Position numbers and translations under genes: made by a program. Shown one piece after another: positions 1 through 18,035 of a DNA stretch of 64,000 nt; within the stretch, counting starts at the first letter, position 1; each line of letters begins with the position of its first letter. The notes below the pieces were generated by a model, which saw only the letters and a program-made list of their open reading frames with translations, was not told the origin of the DNA and searched no databases. Location of the stretch: contig WPIO01000081.1 in the NCBI GenBank assembly GCA_009760855.2, positions 855,001 to 919,000 of the forward strand, given 5' to 3'. This stretch comes from Cristatella mucedo. Lineage: Eukaryota > Bryozoa > Phylactolaemata > Cristatellidae.

Positions 1-2000
1 AACTATCGGCACTCAGCAGCAGCTGTGGTCGTGGCATTTTCCTGAATTACCTCTCGGCAGCTCGTTCACCTCGGCTCGAGATCCGGTCTGGCCACCGTGG
101 AATGTCGTCTCTTGGAACTCTTGCCTGGCTCTCGTTATGTTCCCAAGGCCTGGCTTCAAACGATGCTGCCTCACACGATGTTGCCTCCCCCACACGATGC
201 TGGCTCAATCGTGATGTTCTTGTGCAGCTTTGGCACAACCGCTTGGCTACGTAGTCTGAGTGTGTGGCAGCTGCTGCAGCTTCGTGGCCCTGGCAGCTGC
301 TGCCACGAAGGCTCCGAGCCTTCTATCTCCCTCCAGACACTTGAGCAGCATGCAAGTGCGACGGGGGGGGGGGGGGGGGGGGGGGAAGCTCAGTGTCAGC
401 TCATCTCTCGAGGAACCGCATCTGTGTGCCTTTGTCGACGTGCTCTGCAAATTGGGGCAGACCTTCCGACGAGGAGCCATCTAATCGCGCCCGCTCGGCA
501 AGAACTCTTTACCGCTGAATGTGAACGGCATTGACGACATGTCCGCTTGGACATGGCCGAGGAGGCCGCCGTGCAAAGGCTCACGTGGCTTCTGGCTCAC
601 GGTGGGCTGCTGCTCCCGATGCCTGCACATGCGTCCCGCCTTTGCTTGCTCGCTGTCGCCTCCGACCCGGTTATGAATAGGGTGCTTGACCGCGAGCGAT
701 TGCAACTGCCCCAGGGTGACGGGGGGGAGGGGGGCCGTGGTGCCGAACAAGTCGGCCGTGCATGTGCTGCCTATATTTCCTTTGCTAGAAAGACCGCGTC
801 CATTGCGACGTCGTGGACAAACGAACGGCACCCCCTCGCTTGGTAACTAGGCTGCCGAGCGATGGTTTCTCATCTGCCGAGTGACTTCGTGACTTCCGAG
901 CCATGACGCCCGAGTCGGTGCAATCGTTCGAGAGTAGGCTGGCTTCTCCCTGCCGGGAGACGGTCGCAAGACGGTCATAATTTATAAGACAGCACCCGCC
1001 CTCCTGTCCCAACGGAACCAAGGAGAGCACTCTGCACAGAGCGAGCGCTCTCTTTGTTTTGTGCCGGCAGTTGCTCTCACGAGGAGCAGCCGTGTACGTT
1101 CCCGGCTGCTTGTTTAGAGGAGTGGAGGAGAGCAGTATGATAATTAGCCCACCCACCCGAGCCCGGGTAGAGCTAGGAGCTGCCCCTATTGAGGGCAGCA
1201 AGGAGAAGTCAGCCGCAAGCTCTAATCAGTCCTCATTAGCCGATTGGAAACGTATGTGCAAACCGGTGATGGATAGATGCAGAACCGTACGACCATGCTT
1301 CCTTTACAGCATTCATAAAGTGCCCAGAAAGCTTCCAAGTCCTCTGAGGAGGCTGTGCAAATGTAATGTTGTTATTATTAATATTATTGTTAATACCTAG
1401 CTACCCGAGATGCCAGCCATTTTCATATGGGGGGGGGGTCCTCTGATGACCGAGCCTCTGGGCCACCACCTCAGCAAGCCTTCCTAGCTCCATATACGGC
1501 TGCAGACAGGTGCTGCTGCCACTTCGACCTGGTTCTGCTTGATGTTGCATCACGGGTCTCACTGTTTCAGCCTAATTTAGTGACTTGCAGGGATGGTGCC
1601 ACGTGCTGAAGGGGAGGGGTGGCAGGCAAGCTGACAAGATGCCTGTCCTTGATGGCTGACCTCCCACTGTCACCCGTACCGATCACCCTGTCGACGACCG
1701 ACCGGCCAGGATCAGAGACCTGCTGGTAGCTTCAGCAGTCTCCAGCTTCGGGGGAGGGGCCAGTCTGCACCTACAGCCTCACCACCACCAACACATGCTC
1801 AGCGCCCCCACCCCGGTTGAATGCCGATGGGGAGTGGCCGATGGCACGGGCACATGCCGGCCGGCCGCTACGCTAGAGTGCCGGGCAGCCAACCGCTAGC
1901 GAGCAAGTCGTCTGCTCGGGCAGCCACTCGGCGCTCTGTCACTCAGACGGAGGAGGCGGAGGAGCAGCTCTTGCTAGCGGCCTCTGTCCTGCCCCCGCCC
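1..2000. other. 5' flank, no gene seen
   Basis: Short overlapping open frames only, none with filamin or other family features. A trinucleotide LINE-like tail (ATGTTGTTATTATTAATATT) lies near 1365-1395. Confidence 0.5.
363..385 (+). repeat. Poly-G run (23 G)
   Basis: Uninterrupted G tract, able to form G-quadruplexes. It lies in the 5' part of the window where no exon was found. Confidence 0.95.
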
Positions 2001-2121
2001 GCCCGCTTCTTCTGCCGCAGAGCACGGCATTCGCAAGCTGCTCAGCCAGCCGTGCAGCGGCAGCAGCAGCAGCAGCTCGGTCGGCCGACCAGCAGACGGC
2101 GGCGGCGATACGCCACCCACC

Positions 2122-8642
<6,521 letters not shown>

Positions 8643-8665
8643 CCGGCTCTGCAGAGCAGGAGCCG

Positions 8666-8703
8666 CGAGCGGCGGAGTGGCGCGCGCGCCACTCCGCCGC
8701 TCG
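8666..8703. repeat. Perfect 38-bp palindrome just after filamin stop
   Basis: Two 19-base arms (8666-8684 and 8685-8703) are exact reverse complements with no spacer. It begins 23 bases after the filamin stop codon, so it would lie in the 3' UTR and fold as a very GC-rich hairpin. Confidence 0.9.
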
Positions 8704-9880
8704 ACTCGCTGCGTGCACGCTCCTTCCTTCTGGCAGGTGGCGGCATCGCCCCGATCGGGAGCGAGTGCCTTGCTTGGCTTGAGAATCTCGAATGCTGTGC
8801 TTGCTCTGCGTGGCGACGCGGCCGCCGCTGCCAGCGACGTAGCCACGGGTGCCCCCGGCGTCGGCGGCTCTGTCTGCTGTCGTGACGACCGTCGTCTGCT
8901 GGCTGCTGCTGCCGCTCCCGAATGCAGTGCCCTGGCGGCTGCTCCCGAGCGCACTGCCCGGATGCAGTCGCCCTGCGGAGTTCTGTAGGAGGGCGACATT
9001 TCATCGAGCGTGCAAAGTGCTGTCGGATCCGACCGCTTAGCTGCCGTTGGTCGTTACTTAGTCGCCTGCTGCTGCTGTCTAGGGGCAGAGCCTTGAGCTT
9101 GTGTATCGCCTTCTCATGTAGCTCTCTCTATTTTGCATTCTCATGTTGCTCCCGGTGTGTGACTTGTGCTGCTTGCCGTGGACGAACTACTTGCACGACT
9201 CGTCACGCACTGACTTAGAGCTTTTGGTTTGCGGAATACAGTTATCTAGCAGTTACACGCGGATGGAGTTGGATGCCTGAATCGTTTTATTTCAACCTAA
9301 GCCTGCATCGCGCCCGTCGAGACCGTCCTGGCTGCAGGCTGCTTTGGAAAACTGCGTTTGAGTCTGTTCACTGAATTGTGTGATCGAGCGACAGAACTTT
9401 GACGTCGATAGGCTGCTTGATGGCTAGCCGGCGGTGAGAAGTGGTATGCTGTAGCAGTCGTGACGTTCACGATAGGCAAACCTAGCTGCTAAGTTCTGCA
9501 CCAACTTTAAGCATCTCACACATACAGGAAGACATGTTAGTTGTGAGTAGAGAGAAGATCTGGGCGAGTCAAGAGACGTCTAGACGCAATGACGTAGATG
9601 CGTGGAGGAGCGGGAATCCAAATTTAACGAAGGTCGTCACATGACAGATATACAGGAAGAGGCCCTTTCGAGAGCAATGCTTTCCAATTTCTGAGTAACA
9701 CTAGGTTTAACACTAGGTTAGACATATCGTGTAAATTTGGCTTTATCATAATTCAATCAAAGTGTGCTGACATGCAAAGTCAGCATAAGTTGTGCAAGGT
9801 AGCTAAGATAGTTAGATGCACAGGAAGGCGACGAGTGATCACAAAGCTTTAGCTGATAGAACTCAGCTTCATTTAAGTAG
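8704..9880. other. Filamin 3' flank
   Basis: GC-rich probable 3' UTR up to about 9290, then AT-richer DNA without recognisable features. Confidence 0.45.
9235..9240 (+). terminator. Possible variant poly(A) signal of filamin
   Basis: AATACA is a weak variant of the polyadenylation hexamer, about 590 bases after the stop. No canonical AATAAA occurs between the stop and 9300. The next AATAAA, near 9962, lies in a SINE. Confidence 0.25.
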
Positions 9881-9887
9881 CGGCAGA

Positions 9888-9930
9888 AGCTGCTTGAAGC
9901 AGCTTGTTGAACAAGCTGCTTCAAGCAGCT
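9888..9930. repeat. Near-perfect palindrome, 21-bp arms
   Basis: Arms 9888-9908 and 9910-9930 with a one-base centre, made of repeated AGCTGCTTGAAGCAGCTTGTT; a further partial copy follows to 9948. Confidence 0.88.
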
Positions 9931-9944
9931 TGTTCAGCAAGCTG

Positions 9945-10050
9945 CTTGCGGTGGGTGGGCAATAAAGGATTGCCCACTGCTGGACTCGAATCCATGAGCT
10001 GGGTCGTGAAGAGTGAGCACATTACCTCCTGGACTAAAGACCCGGCAAAG
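9945..10050 (-). mobile_element. SINE fragment
   Basis: - strand B box GATTCGAGTCC and GTGGGCAATCCTTTATTGCC body; flanked on the left by the palindrome at 9888-9930. Confidence 0.6.
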
Positions 10051-10248
10051 CCGCGTTATTGGCAAAAAATGAGGGCCTACATTGTGCTTGAGGGCGATGC
10101 CACTGTCAGCGTCAAAGTAATCATAGCAGTGTGGCCGCAGGTGCTGCGGCTGTAATATCATTCTGGTATATAAGAGTTTTCCTTGATGCCGAGCGTACTG
10201 AAGTTACGTGCAGTACTTGAAAATATTTATTGACAACCCAAAGAGGTC

Positions 10249-10375
10249 TGTTGGCTGCCGAATGCGTACCGAAAGCCGCTTTGGCTGCGAGTGCACCACA
10301 CAAAACTCTCCTGCGTAACACCCGCGTAGTCTTTGTGGCTTTGCGGAGCTACAGACGGAGATACATTACATTACT
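10249..10375 (+). mobile_element. LINE family 1 3' tail
   Basis: GCCGAATGCGTACCGAAAGC to GGAGATACATTACATTAC. Shorter tails of the same kind occur near 14498-14516 and 26770-26848. Confidence 0.75.
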
Positions 10376-10635
10376 GGCACGTAATCTGCTGGTAGGTATA
10401 TGTATTCGTTTAGCGCTTCGTCGCGATTAACCCACCCCGAACGTGAACGCCGGCTTCTCGCGGCGCCTGCTCAGCCCCAGCGAAAAGTACAGCAGGAGAA
10501 GCCCGTATTCAGCTTCCGCGTGCAGCGACCATGACGCTCACGCAGCTGCGAGAATGCCTCTGGAAGCCTCTGCAGCCACTCTCTGCAGCCCAGTAGTCCG
10601 CTGGAGCACTGGTCGGGAGCGCCCGCGCCCAACGA

Positions 10636-10790
10636 TCTTAGACCAAGCGGCGGCGATAGCTGTTAAGGCTCTTCTGTTGCTATGCAAATGAGGCTGTTTA
10701 ATCAGCTAATATTGACTTGCCTACCCATGGGTAGGGTTCTCGAACTTAACAACCATGGGTTTGAGTCCTGCGATCTTTCATTACTCACCG
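10636..10790 (+). mobile_element. SINE fragments, tail then head
   Basis: A 3' part (CTCTTCTGTTGCTATGCAAATGAGG...ATCAGCTAAT, 10672-10712) is followed by a second head with the B box GGTTTGAGTCC near 10760. Confidence 0.5.
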
Positions 10791-11684
10791 GGTGGGGAGA
10801 GAAATGCAATCTGCGAAGCCATCCAGTCACTCCATCTAAGGCGGGCGTCCAACTCGGCTTGCAGTTTCGAAGGTTAAATTAAATTTCTAAACTATTCGCT
10901 TGCACAGATTCTACCTCGTTCCTTCTTTGTTGCCGGTCGCGAAGTCGCCGTCTTTGTTGCTCGAGCCAAACGTCAGCCTTTTTGAGCTGCTTTTTTACCA
11001 GTGACAGCGAATCTAACATTCGCTGCAAGGAGTCTCGAGACGCATCGCCGCAGTACGCCGCAGTTTACTCCTTAGTTTAGCCTGGGTAAGCTGTCCACGG
11101 CGTAGGCGTGCCGGCCGCTCGACCGGCACCCGTAGAGCCAGCAGGAACTTGTCGGAGCGCTGCCGCCGCCGGGACAGCCGTCTGCAATCAGCGCGGCACG
11201 TGCCTTCGACTACCGACCGAAATATTATGTTCACTTACTAATTGTGTCTCCAGTCGCTCGCCTGCTGAACGATTCGACGCTCCTGATTCGACGCTCCTGG
11301 AGGAGCTACGAGCCGCGAGCTCGCGCTCTCACAGTTCGGAGGGGGGGTGCGAGCCACGCCAGATGGATCTCACCTCGGAGCGAGGGCGGCGCCAGCGAGG
11401 GCGGCGCCAGCGATGGCGCGGTCCTGCAAATAGAGGCGCTCGGCGCGAGAGTGTCCACTCTCCGAGGACTCGACCGACAGCGAAGACGGAAAAGCAGTGG
11501 GAGCTTTCTCGTGCGCGCGCTCGTCCCACGGGCCCGGTATTAGGAATTAGGTATTAGGAATTATTCGGTATTAGGAAGCGCGAAACCTCCGACCTCGCTA
11601 ACAAGCCGCAGCTCACCGTTCGCTTTGCAAAAGTGGAGGATGGAAACGCTATTCGCTGTTCTCCTCCGTTCTCTTGTCCGTTCT

Positions 11685-11688
11685 CTCG

Positions 11689-11732
<44 letters not shown>

Positions 11733-11850
11733 CTTTTTCTCTCTTTTTTCTCTCTCTTTTTCTCTCTTTTCTCCCTCCCCTTTCTCTCTCTTTCTCTCTT
11801 TCTCTCTTTCTCTCTCTCTCTCTCTTTGTCTCTCTCTTTCTGCTACTCTT
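11685..11850 (+). repeat. (CT)n / CTTT pyrimidine tract
   Basis: Imperfect CT repeat in intergenic DNA. Confidence 0.9.
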
Positions 11851-12975
11851 TCCATTCCCCTGCCGGCCTCTCTCAATCGGCTTCAGAGTATCCAAGCTCT
11901 ATTACGAGGAGGAAGTATGTTATTCATCATCGCATCTAGTAACGCCTTGCCAATAAGCGCTGGCGGGCCTGCACGTGCGCACCCTCCTGCCGCGCCAATG
12001 AGTCGCCCCCTCGAGGCTGATAATGAACCTCGTTTAGCCGTTGACCACCGCGAACTCGACGATAGTTCCGTCCGCGGCCTTCCGTCTGGGCGTCCTTGTC
12101 GTCGTCGTCGATGACGAACGGCTACGTCGACGAGGGATGGCCGCGGTCCCATCGCCGACGACGAGGGGAGGCTGCACTCAGCTCGGCGACTTATCGCACT
12201 CTTTCAGCTCTGCTGCCTCGACTCGAATGTACCGCTGCGCGTCCTTGGCCTTAGCCATAAATCCTCAAGCATTGGGTACGGCCGTAAATTGACATCAGTG
12301 GGCGCCCAAATCAAAGAGCCGTAAATTGACCAAAGCACGAACCGTTCACGGGTTGCTGCTTCGCCGCACATGGGTCCGTTATTCGGAGCGGTGTAATGGG
12401 GTCCTCCCGATATCCACGGGCACCGCCACCAGCCTTTTCCGGCAGATTTCCGCTGGAGAACAGCGAGCTCATTCATTAGCTTTCGCGCTCTCCAGGGTCA
12501 GAGTCGTTCAGCGTGGCTAATTGGCCCCCCCCCCCGTCAGTCTTCCTGCGATTATTTTCACGGCGTTGTCCGAACCGTTTGGCACGTGCGATAGCCTAGA
12601 CAGGAGGAAAACTTGCTGTCGAGCGGCAGGGGGGCGGGGATTACCTGGAGCCTTGGCCCACAACCCGGGGGGGGGCGCGGGAGGCGGCGACCCGGAAGCT
12701 GCGCACCGGAAGCTGCGGACGATGAGTTAGTTCAGCCCTCTCGCCCAAGCTCGCCGGACGCCCAACGCATCCCTCGTATTCCGGGCGGCTACCGAGCATC
12801 CAGGAAACCGGGGGGGGGGGCTGCCGCTGGGCAACCGGGGGCTTTGAGAGCGGGCGTCTGTAAGGGCGTTCCTGGCGAGAGAATCCGCCATTTTTATTAG
12901 GACTCGAAAGGCGCGAGGCGTTACTTCAGCCGATTGATGCGGCGCGTGCGCTGGAGCGAACTTTCTAGAGGGGCA

Positions 12976-13010
12976 TGAAAAATCAAAAATTGCAAATTTT
13001 TGATTTTTCA
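12976..13010. repeat. AT-rich inverted repeat, 16-bp arms
   Basis: TGAAAAATCAAAAATT, a 3-base loop, then its reverse complement, at the edge of an AT-rich block running to about 13085 within GC-rich surroundings. Confidence 0.88.
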
Positions 13011-13589
13011 AAATAAAAAATTATCCCAAAAAAATCAAAATTATCAAAATAAAAAAAAATACAAAATGTAAATCAAAAAATCTCCAAATGCCCTAGAGGG
13101 AGCGATCGCATTTTGATTAGCTAAAGAGGCACTTACTTTCGGACAGGTCCACGGAAGCCTGCCGAGCGGCGCGCCGAATTAGTGTCTTTCAGACACGCCG
13201 GCTTCCGGGTGGCGCCACGCTTCTTTGGCGTGAAGCTGCAGCTCCGTCTCTTCCGAATGCGGGGAGTGACGATTTTGTTAAGGAGTTAAAGAATCTTTGC
13301 GGATGGATATCGAAGAGGTGGTCTTGACCTTATGCCACTCCTTCCGACTCGCGGCTTCGCCCCGTACAGAATCCTGGCAAAGTCCTTGCCGAATCCTCGA
13401 CCGCAGCGACGCCCGCCCGGACGTGACGTCGGCTATTTCGTGCTGCAATTTCCGCTTGGGGTAACGTCAAAATGCCCGCTCAATAGTAAGCTTCCATTTT
13501 CAATGGCCATCGATTCTATTTCACTGAGTCATGTGCACCGAACGTTTGTACCATGTCTGTCCCTTCATTTTCTGGCTCAACCGATCAGA

Positions 13590-14035
13590 ACTACTTTCCC
13601 ACCGGGTTAGGCGTCGTACTATAAGCTTTTCTGACTCAAATCATTCAGCTATGCCTGGAGTCCGTTGGAGATCCTCTCTTTAGTTCGTATGGTCCCAAAG
13701 CCTGGAACCCACTCCCGACTGACGTCACGATATCTCCTGACTCATCGAAATTTAAAAAGTAGCTTGAAGTGCACGTGTGTACCTACGCACGTCACAACGT
13801 CCCCTGATACGACGAAATTTTAAAAGAGGCTTGAAACGCATATGTTTATTACAGCATTCGGTGGGTCTTCGTGATTCGTTCTCCACGTGCAGGTATGCAT
13901 GCTTACGCTGTGCCTGCTGCTTGCAGAAGTTACCACCAATCACTTTGTAATGCTTTCTATACAGCCTCTGTAACGTGCCTAGAAAGAGGTTTAGTCCTCC
14001 GATGGAGCTGTACAAATGTATTATTATTATTATCT
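13590..14035 (+). mobile_element. Decayed LINE 3' end
   Basis: Contains CCCAAAGCCTGGAACCCACT (encoding the PKAWN motif of CR1/L2 RT tails) and ends GTACAAATGTATTATTATTA, an L2-like trinucleotide tail. Confidence 0.55.
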
Positions 14036-14779
14036 GGAAGCGCTAAACAAATTTATTATTACCACGTTTTCAAAGCCGCTCACAGATCGGCTGCTCTCTG
14101 AATTCAGAGAGCCTCAGATTAGATTGATAGATTAGATAGGCAGATTATCTCTTTAGTTGAAAATTTTCTCTCGTAATCGTTAGTGACATTAAAACCCCAT
14201 AACTCTATAGGCCATGCCACAGAAGACAACTATAAACATGCCAGCTCATCCTCATCAAGCCGTAGGCTAGACCAAAACATCCAAGCACATCAATGAGCAT
14301 GAAAGCGTCGTCCTCGTCGTCAAGCAAACAGCCTCGACTAGATTCCTTTGTTTGCATGCCAAGATTTGCGGGACTATAAAGGACTAGAATGCAGACGGGA
14401 GGAAGTGGCTTTTAATGAGGAGCCATACCCTAAATGAGTCAAGCACAACTACTAGTTCGCTGTCAGTTATCATTGCCGGCGTGCTCCGGCATCTTACAGA
14501 CGGAGATACATTACATTGTGTGAGATTCCTGGTCCAGCTTGGCTGAGGCAGCGAGCGAGTGTGTGCTGCCTGGTGCCTGCACTCGCAAATATTCGGTGTG
14601 AACGAGCACAAGCACACACACACAAACGCACGAATATGTCGTATACACGAGCACACCATAGCACAAATACCTGCGAACACAAACGATGCAGGTGCTTCCT
14701 AGATCTTTAGCTGGGGAAAATATTTACAGCAATAATACATTGGATATGGCACCCATAGAGAACTCTGTCACTTTCTATG

Positions 14780-15120
14780 CACTTCACATTTGCTGCAATG
14801 TAAGCACGATCGAATGGTTAGTAGTAGCATGCTCAATAAACAACAAAAATAATATAGTTCAGGGTGACAAGCACAAGGTCAGCATGCAAGTATGGCTAGT
14901 AGCAGCATGCACAGTGTCAGCACGCCCAAGCACGTAAAGGACGAATAAGACGCCGTCTCCAAAGGATTTGAGGCTTGTATGAGGTATAGGTAAACAATTA
15001 AATTCCCAAAAGCGGGTGGTACGATACTTAGCCTGTTGGGGGAGTAGATCTGATAGGTAGGCTCGAGCCAAAGAATGATGGGACCTGGAAGTGTATGACA
15101 AAACATTGAACTCAATGCGC
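14780..15120 (-). mobile_element. LINE family 3 fragment
   Basis: Shares AAGCACGATCGAATGGTTAG and AAAGGATTTGAGG blocks with 59020-59400, so it is a degenerate - strand copy of the 3' part. Confidence 0.7.
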
Positions 15121-15122
15121 TG

Positions 15123-15310
15123 TAATATAATGTAATGTATCTCCGTCTGTAATTCCACAAAGCCATAAAGACTATGTGGGCGTCACGCAGGAGAGTTTTG
15201 TATAGCGAACTCACAGCCTAAGCGGCTTTCGGTACGCACTCGGTAGCCAACAGACTTTATCTCATGCAACAAAGAGAACGTGGGAAGCATAGCTGAGTCA
15301 GGAGAGTGTT
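15123..15310 (-). mobile_element. LINE family 1 3' end fragment
   Basis: Conserved tail TGTAATGTATCTCCGTCTG followed by the 3' UTR shared with the copies at 18333 and 54918. Confidence 0.8.
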
Positions 15311-16440
15311 GAAGTAGCACCCTTGAGGGACTCCACAGGTGACGTCTCATGTGTGAGACCTGACCCCCACACGATACGGATTGAACACGATCAGACAAAT
15401 ACGATTTAAACCACGCCAGTGCCTCGTCTGCCAGACCGATCGTTGTTCTCAATCGTTCAAGTAGGACATCGTGATCAATGGTGTCGAAGGCAGCTGATAG
15501 ATCTAGCAGAGCTAGGGTGGTGAAATTTCCGTCATCGATGCCACATAGAATGTCATTGTTAACACGGAGGAGAGCAGTTTCAGTGGAGCGAAGCCTCTTG
15601 AACCCCGATTACAATGTTTATGACATTTCATTATTTTCAATCTGTACAACCAGCTGCTTAGTGACACTTTTTCAAGAATCTCTGAAAAAAGGAAGACGGA
15701 AAACTGGGCAATAGCTTGCAAGTACCTCTCTATCTAATCCAGGATTTTTAAGTGTCGGTCTAACGTATGCCAATTTCAAGGACTTGGGTAGGACCCCATT
15801 TTCCAAAGCAATTAAAAATCTCGGTTATGGTAGGGCTAAGTGGCCTACCAGTGAAAACTACAGAGATGATGGTATAGGGTCTTCAGGAGACGAGCTCTTT
15901 TTACTAAACCTTATTAAGGTAGCCACATCGCATGCAGAAACCTTGGAAAACTTCTTAAGGAAGGTCACAGGTTGCGATTCCACAATTGCTTTACTCAGAG
16001 GGTGCTTTATGGAGGCACGAATGTGCACAATGCTTTTGGCAAAGAAGGCTGAAAACGTTTGCCAGCCGTTAATATCTGGGGATTCAGACCTCTCAGGATT
16101 GGCCGGTGAATTGTTTACTTTCTTATAAATCTTTTTTCGGCCCGACTGGCAGGAATTTAGTTTTCGAATTATAAAAGAAGCCCTGGCTTTTTTAGGCTTC
16201 CTGGCATAAACTTGAAGGAAGTCTTTGAAATTAACTAGATCTGCATCAGGCTCCGATTTCTCTAAACGACGTTCAAGCCTTCGCTTAACAAGGCGAATCT
16301 TTTGAAGTTTTTTTTTGCAAAGTGAAAGTAATCTCCACGACTCTGTACACGAATAGAATGAACGGTAGCATGCTTATCAAGAGCACACCTAAGTGTCATA
16401 TTCACTCCATCCGTGAAGTTCTTGAGGCTGTTGGTAGAGT
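15310..16440 (-). mobile_element. Another CR1-like LINE RT fragment
   Basis: The - strand reads TTIGLADEALAWFKSYLSDR and neighbouring RT sequence. It differs from families 1 and 2. It is joined at 15310 to a family 1 tail (15123-15310, - strand) and at 16440 to a family 3 fragment. Confidence 0.7.
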
Positions 16441-16800
16441 CTCTCTTGACTGGAAGCCAGTGCATGTCGGCAAGAAGTGGTGAGATGTGGCAACTGCGAT
16501 GCTCGCGAGAGACAAGCCTGGCTGCGGAGTTTTACACTAGCTGAAGGCGTCTGATTGCACAAGCCGGTAGGTCAGCAAGCAGTGAGTTACAAAAGTCAAG
16601 ACGGGATGTCACAAATGCATGGACCAATTTGGATGTAGTATCCCTGTCTAAGCAAGTCCAAATGTTAGCAATTTCATGTAGCTGAAAGGAGGCAGACTTG
16701 ACTGTGGAGCTGATGCGGTCGTCTAATTAAAGGTCACTTTGAAATAACATTCAACGTGCGGATTCAATAGATAGTATGTTGGCAGAGCTGATTTTTGAGC
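16440..16800 (-). mobile_element. LINE family 3 RT C-terminal fragment
   Basis: The same block (CTGGAAGCCAGTGCATGTCG and on) recurs at 29745, 49660 and 59480. On the - strand it encodes the LHWLPVK part of a CR1/L2 RT tail. Confidence 0.75.
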
Positions 16801-16865
16801 GTTAACCTTTCCAACTTCTCAATCACACTTGGTTTGCCCATACGTAGTGAGTTGAAATCATCATA

Positions 16866-18030
16866 TTGAGACGGGTCATCTGTGGAGTCCCTCAAAGGTC
16901 CGTCCTCGGTCCGTTGCTGTACTCCATTTATACTCAACCCCAGGGAAAAGTGATTAGGTCTCACGGAATAGGATATCACTTTTATGCTGACGATACTCAG
17001 CTGTATTTGTCATTCAAACCGTCGGAATCTGCTGTAGCAACTGATAAACGGAATGCCTGCCTTGCCGACATTCGATATTGGATGTCGGAAAAATTCTTGA
17101 AGCTAAATGAAGATAAAATTGAACTGCTGCTCATAGGACACCCTAAGCGTGTGTCTGGATTAAAAGGCTTTGATCTTCTAATAGGTTGTGCGACTGTTGT
17201 GCGACCATCACAACGTGCTCAAAATTTAGGTGTCGTTTTCGACAGCTGCCTCAATTTTAAAAGCTTCATTCAGAAGACTGCTTCTACAGCTAGCCATCAC
17301 GTCTGATCCTTATCAAAGATTAAGAGCTGTCTTCCACGGTGGCTTGTAAAAGATTTAACTAGCTCCTTAGTTCTGTCTCGGCTTGATTATTGTAATTCTC
17401 TTTTGGCTGGGCTACCAAAGAAAGCAATTAGACCACTACAGCTGGCTATGAATATGGCTGCAAGGCTAGTCTTCAAGTCCCAGAGGTTTGAGCACGTGTC
17501 TCCTTTGCTGACATAGCTTGGATGGTGGCCGGTTGATCAATAGATATGGAGCAAAGTTCTTACGCTGATCCACAAGGCCTGCCACGGCTTGGCTCCTTTG
17601 TACCTAGCTGAACTGCTGCACCAGTTTCGGCCTCCTCATGCCCTCAAGTCGTATGTGGACAAAACATAGCTGTTCCATTTCTCCGCCGCTTAAGACCATT
17701 AGCGACAGAAGCTTTAGCCCTGCAGGTCCTAGACTGTGGAAATCGCTTCCACAATTCTTACTCAACGACAACTAATCTCATGCTGCCGACTATGGCTCAT
17801 CCTTTTAAGTAGTCCTTAGCTGCTACTTCCATGCTACTCACTACCTCAACTGCTCTCCTGACTCAGCTATGCTTCCCACGTTCTCTTAGTTGCTTGAGAC
17901 GAAGTCTGCTAGCTACCGAATGAGTACCGGAAGCCGCTTATGCTGTGAGTTCGCTATACAAAACTCTCCTGCGTGACACCCACGTAGTCTTCGTGGCTTT
18001 GTGAAGTTACAGACGGAGATACATTACATC
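16866..18030 (+). mobile_element. CR1/L2-like LINE, 5'-truncated, degenerate RT to 3' end
   Basis: It encodes reverse transcriptase motifs ([28 protein letters not shown] with the catalytic [14 protein letters not shown]), then the C-terminal RT region with several stops. It ends in the conserved tail ACAGACGGAGATACATTACA. The frame is broken, so it is dead. Called family 1 here. Confidence 0.85.
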
Positions 18031-18035
18031 ATTAT

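Larger units (their letters stand above)
10791..13589. other. Intergenic, no convincing gene
   Basis: Contains the CT tract, poly-C/G runs at about 12529 and 12810, and the AT-rich hairpin. A short - strand frame at 12182-12259 (MAKAKDAQRYIRVEAAELKE) is open for 26 codons only. Confidence 0.4.

Noticed and set aside
12182-12259. - strand 26-codon frame MAKAKDAQRYIRVEAAELKE
   Set aside because: Too short, and no donor or partner exon was found.
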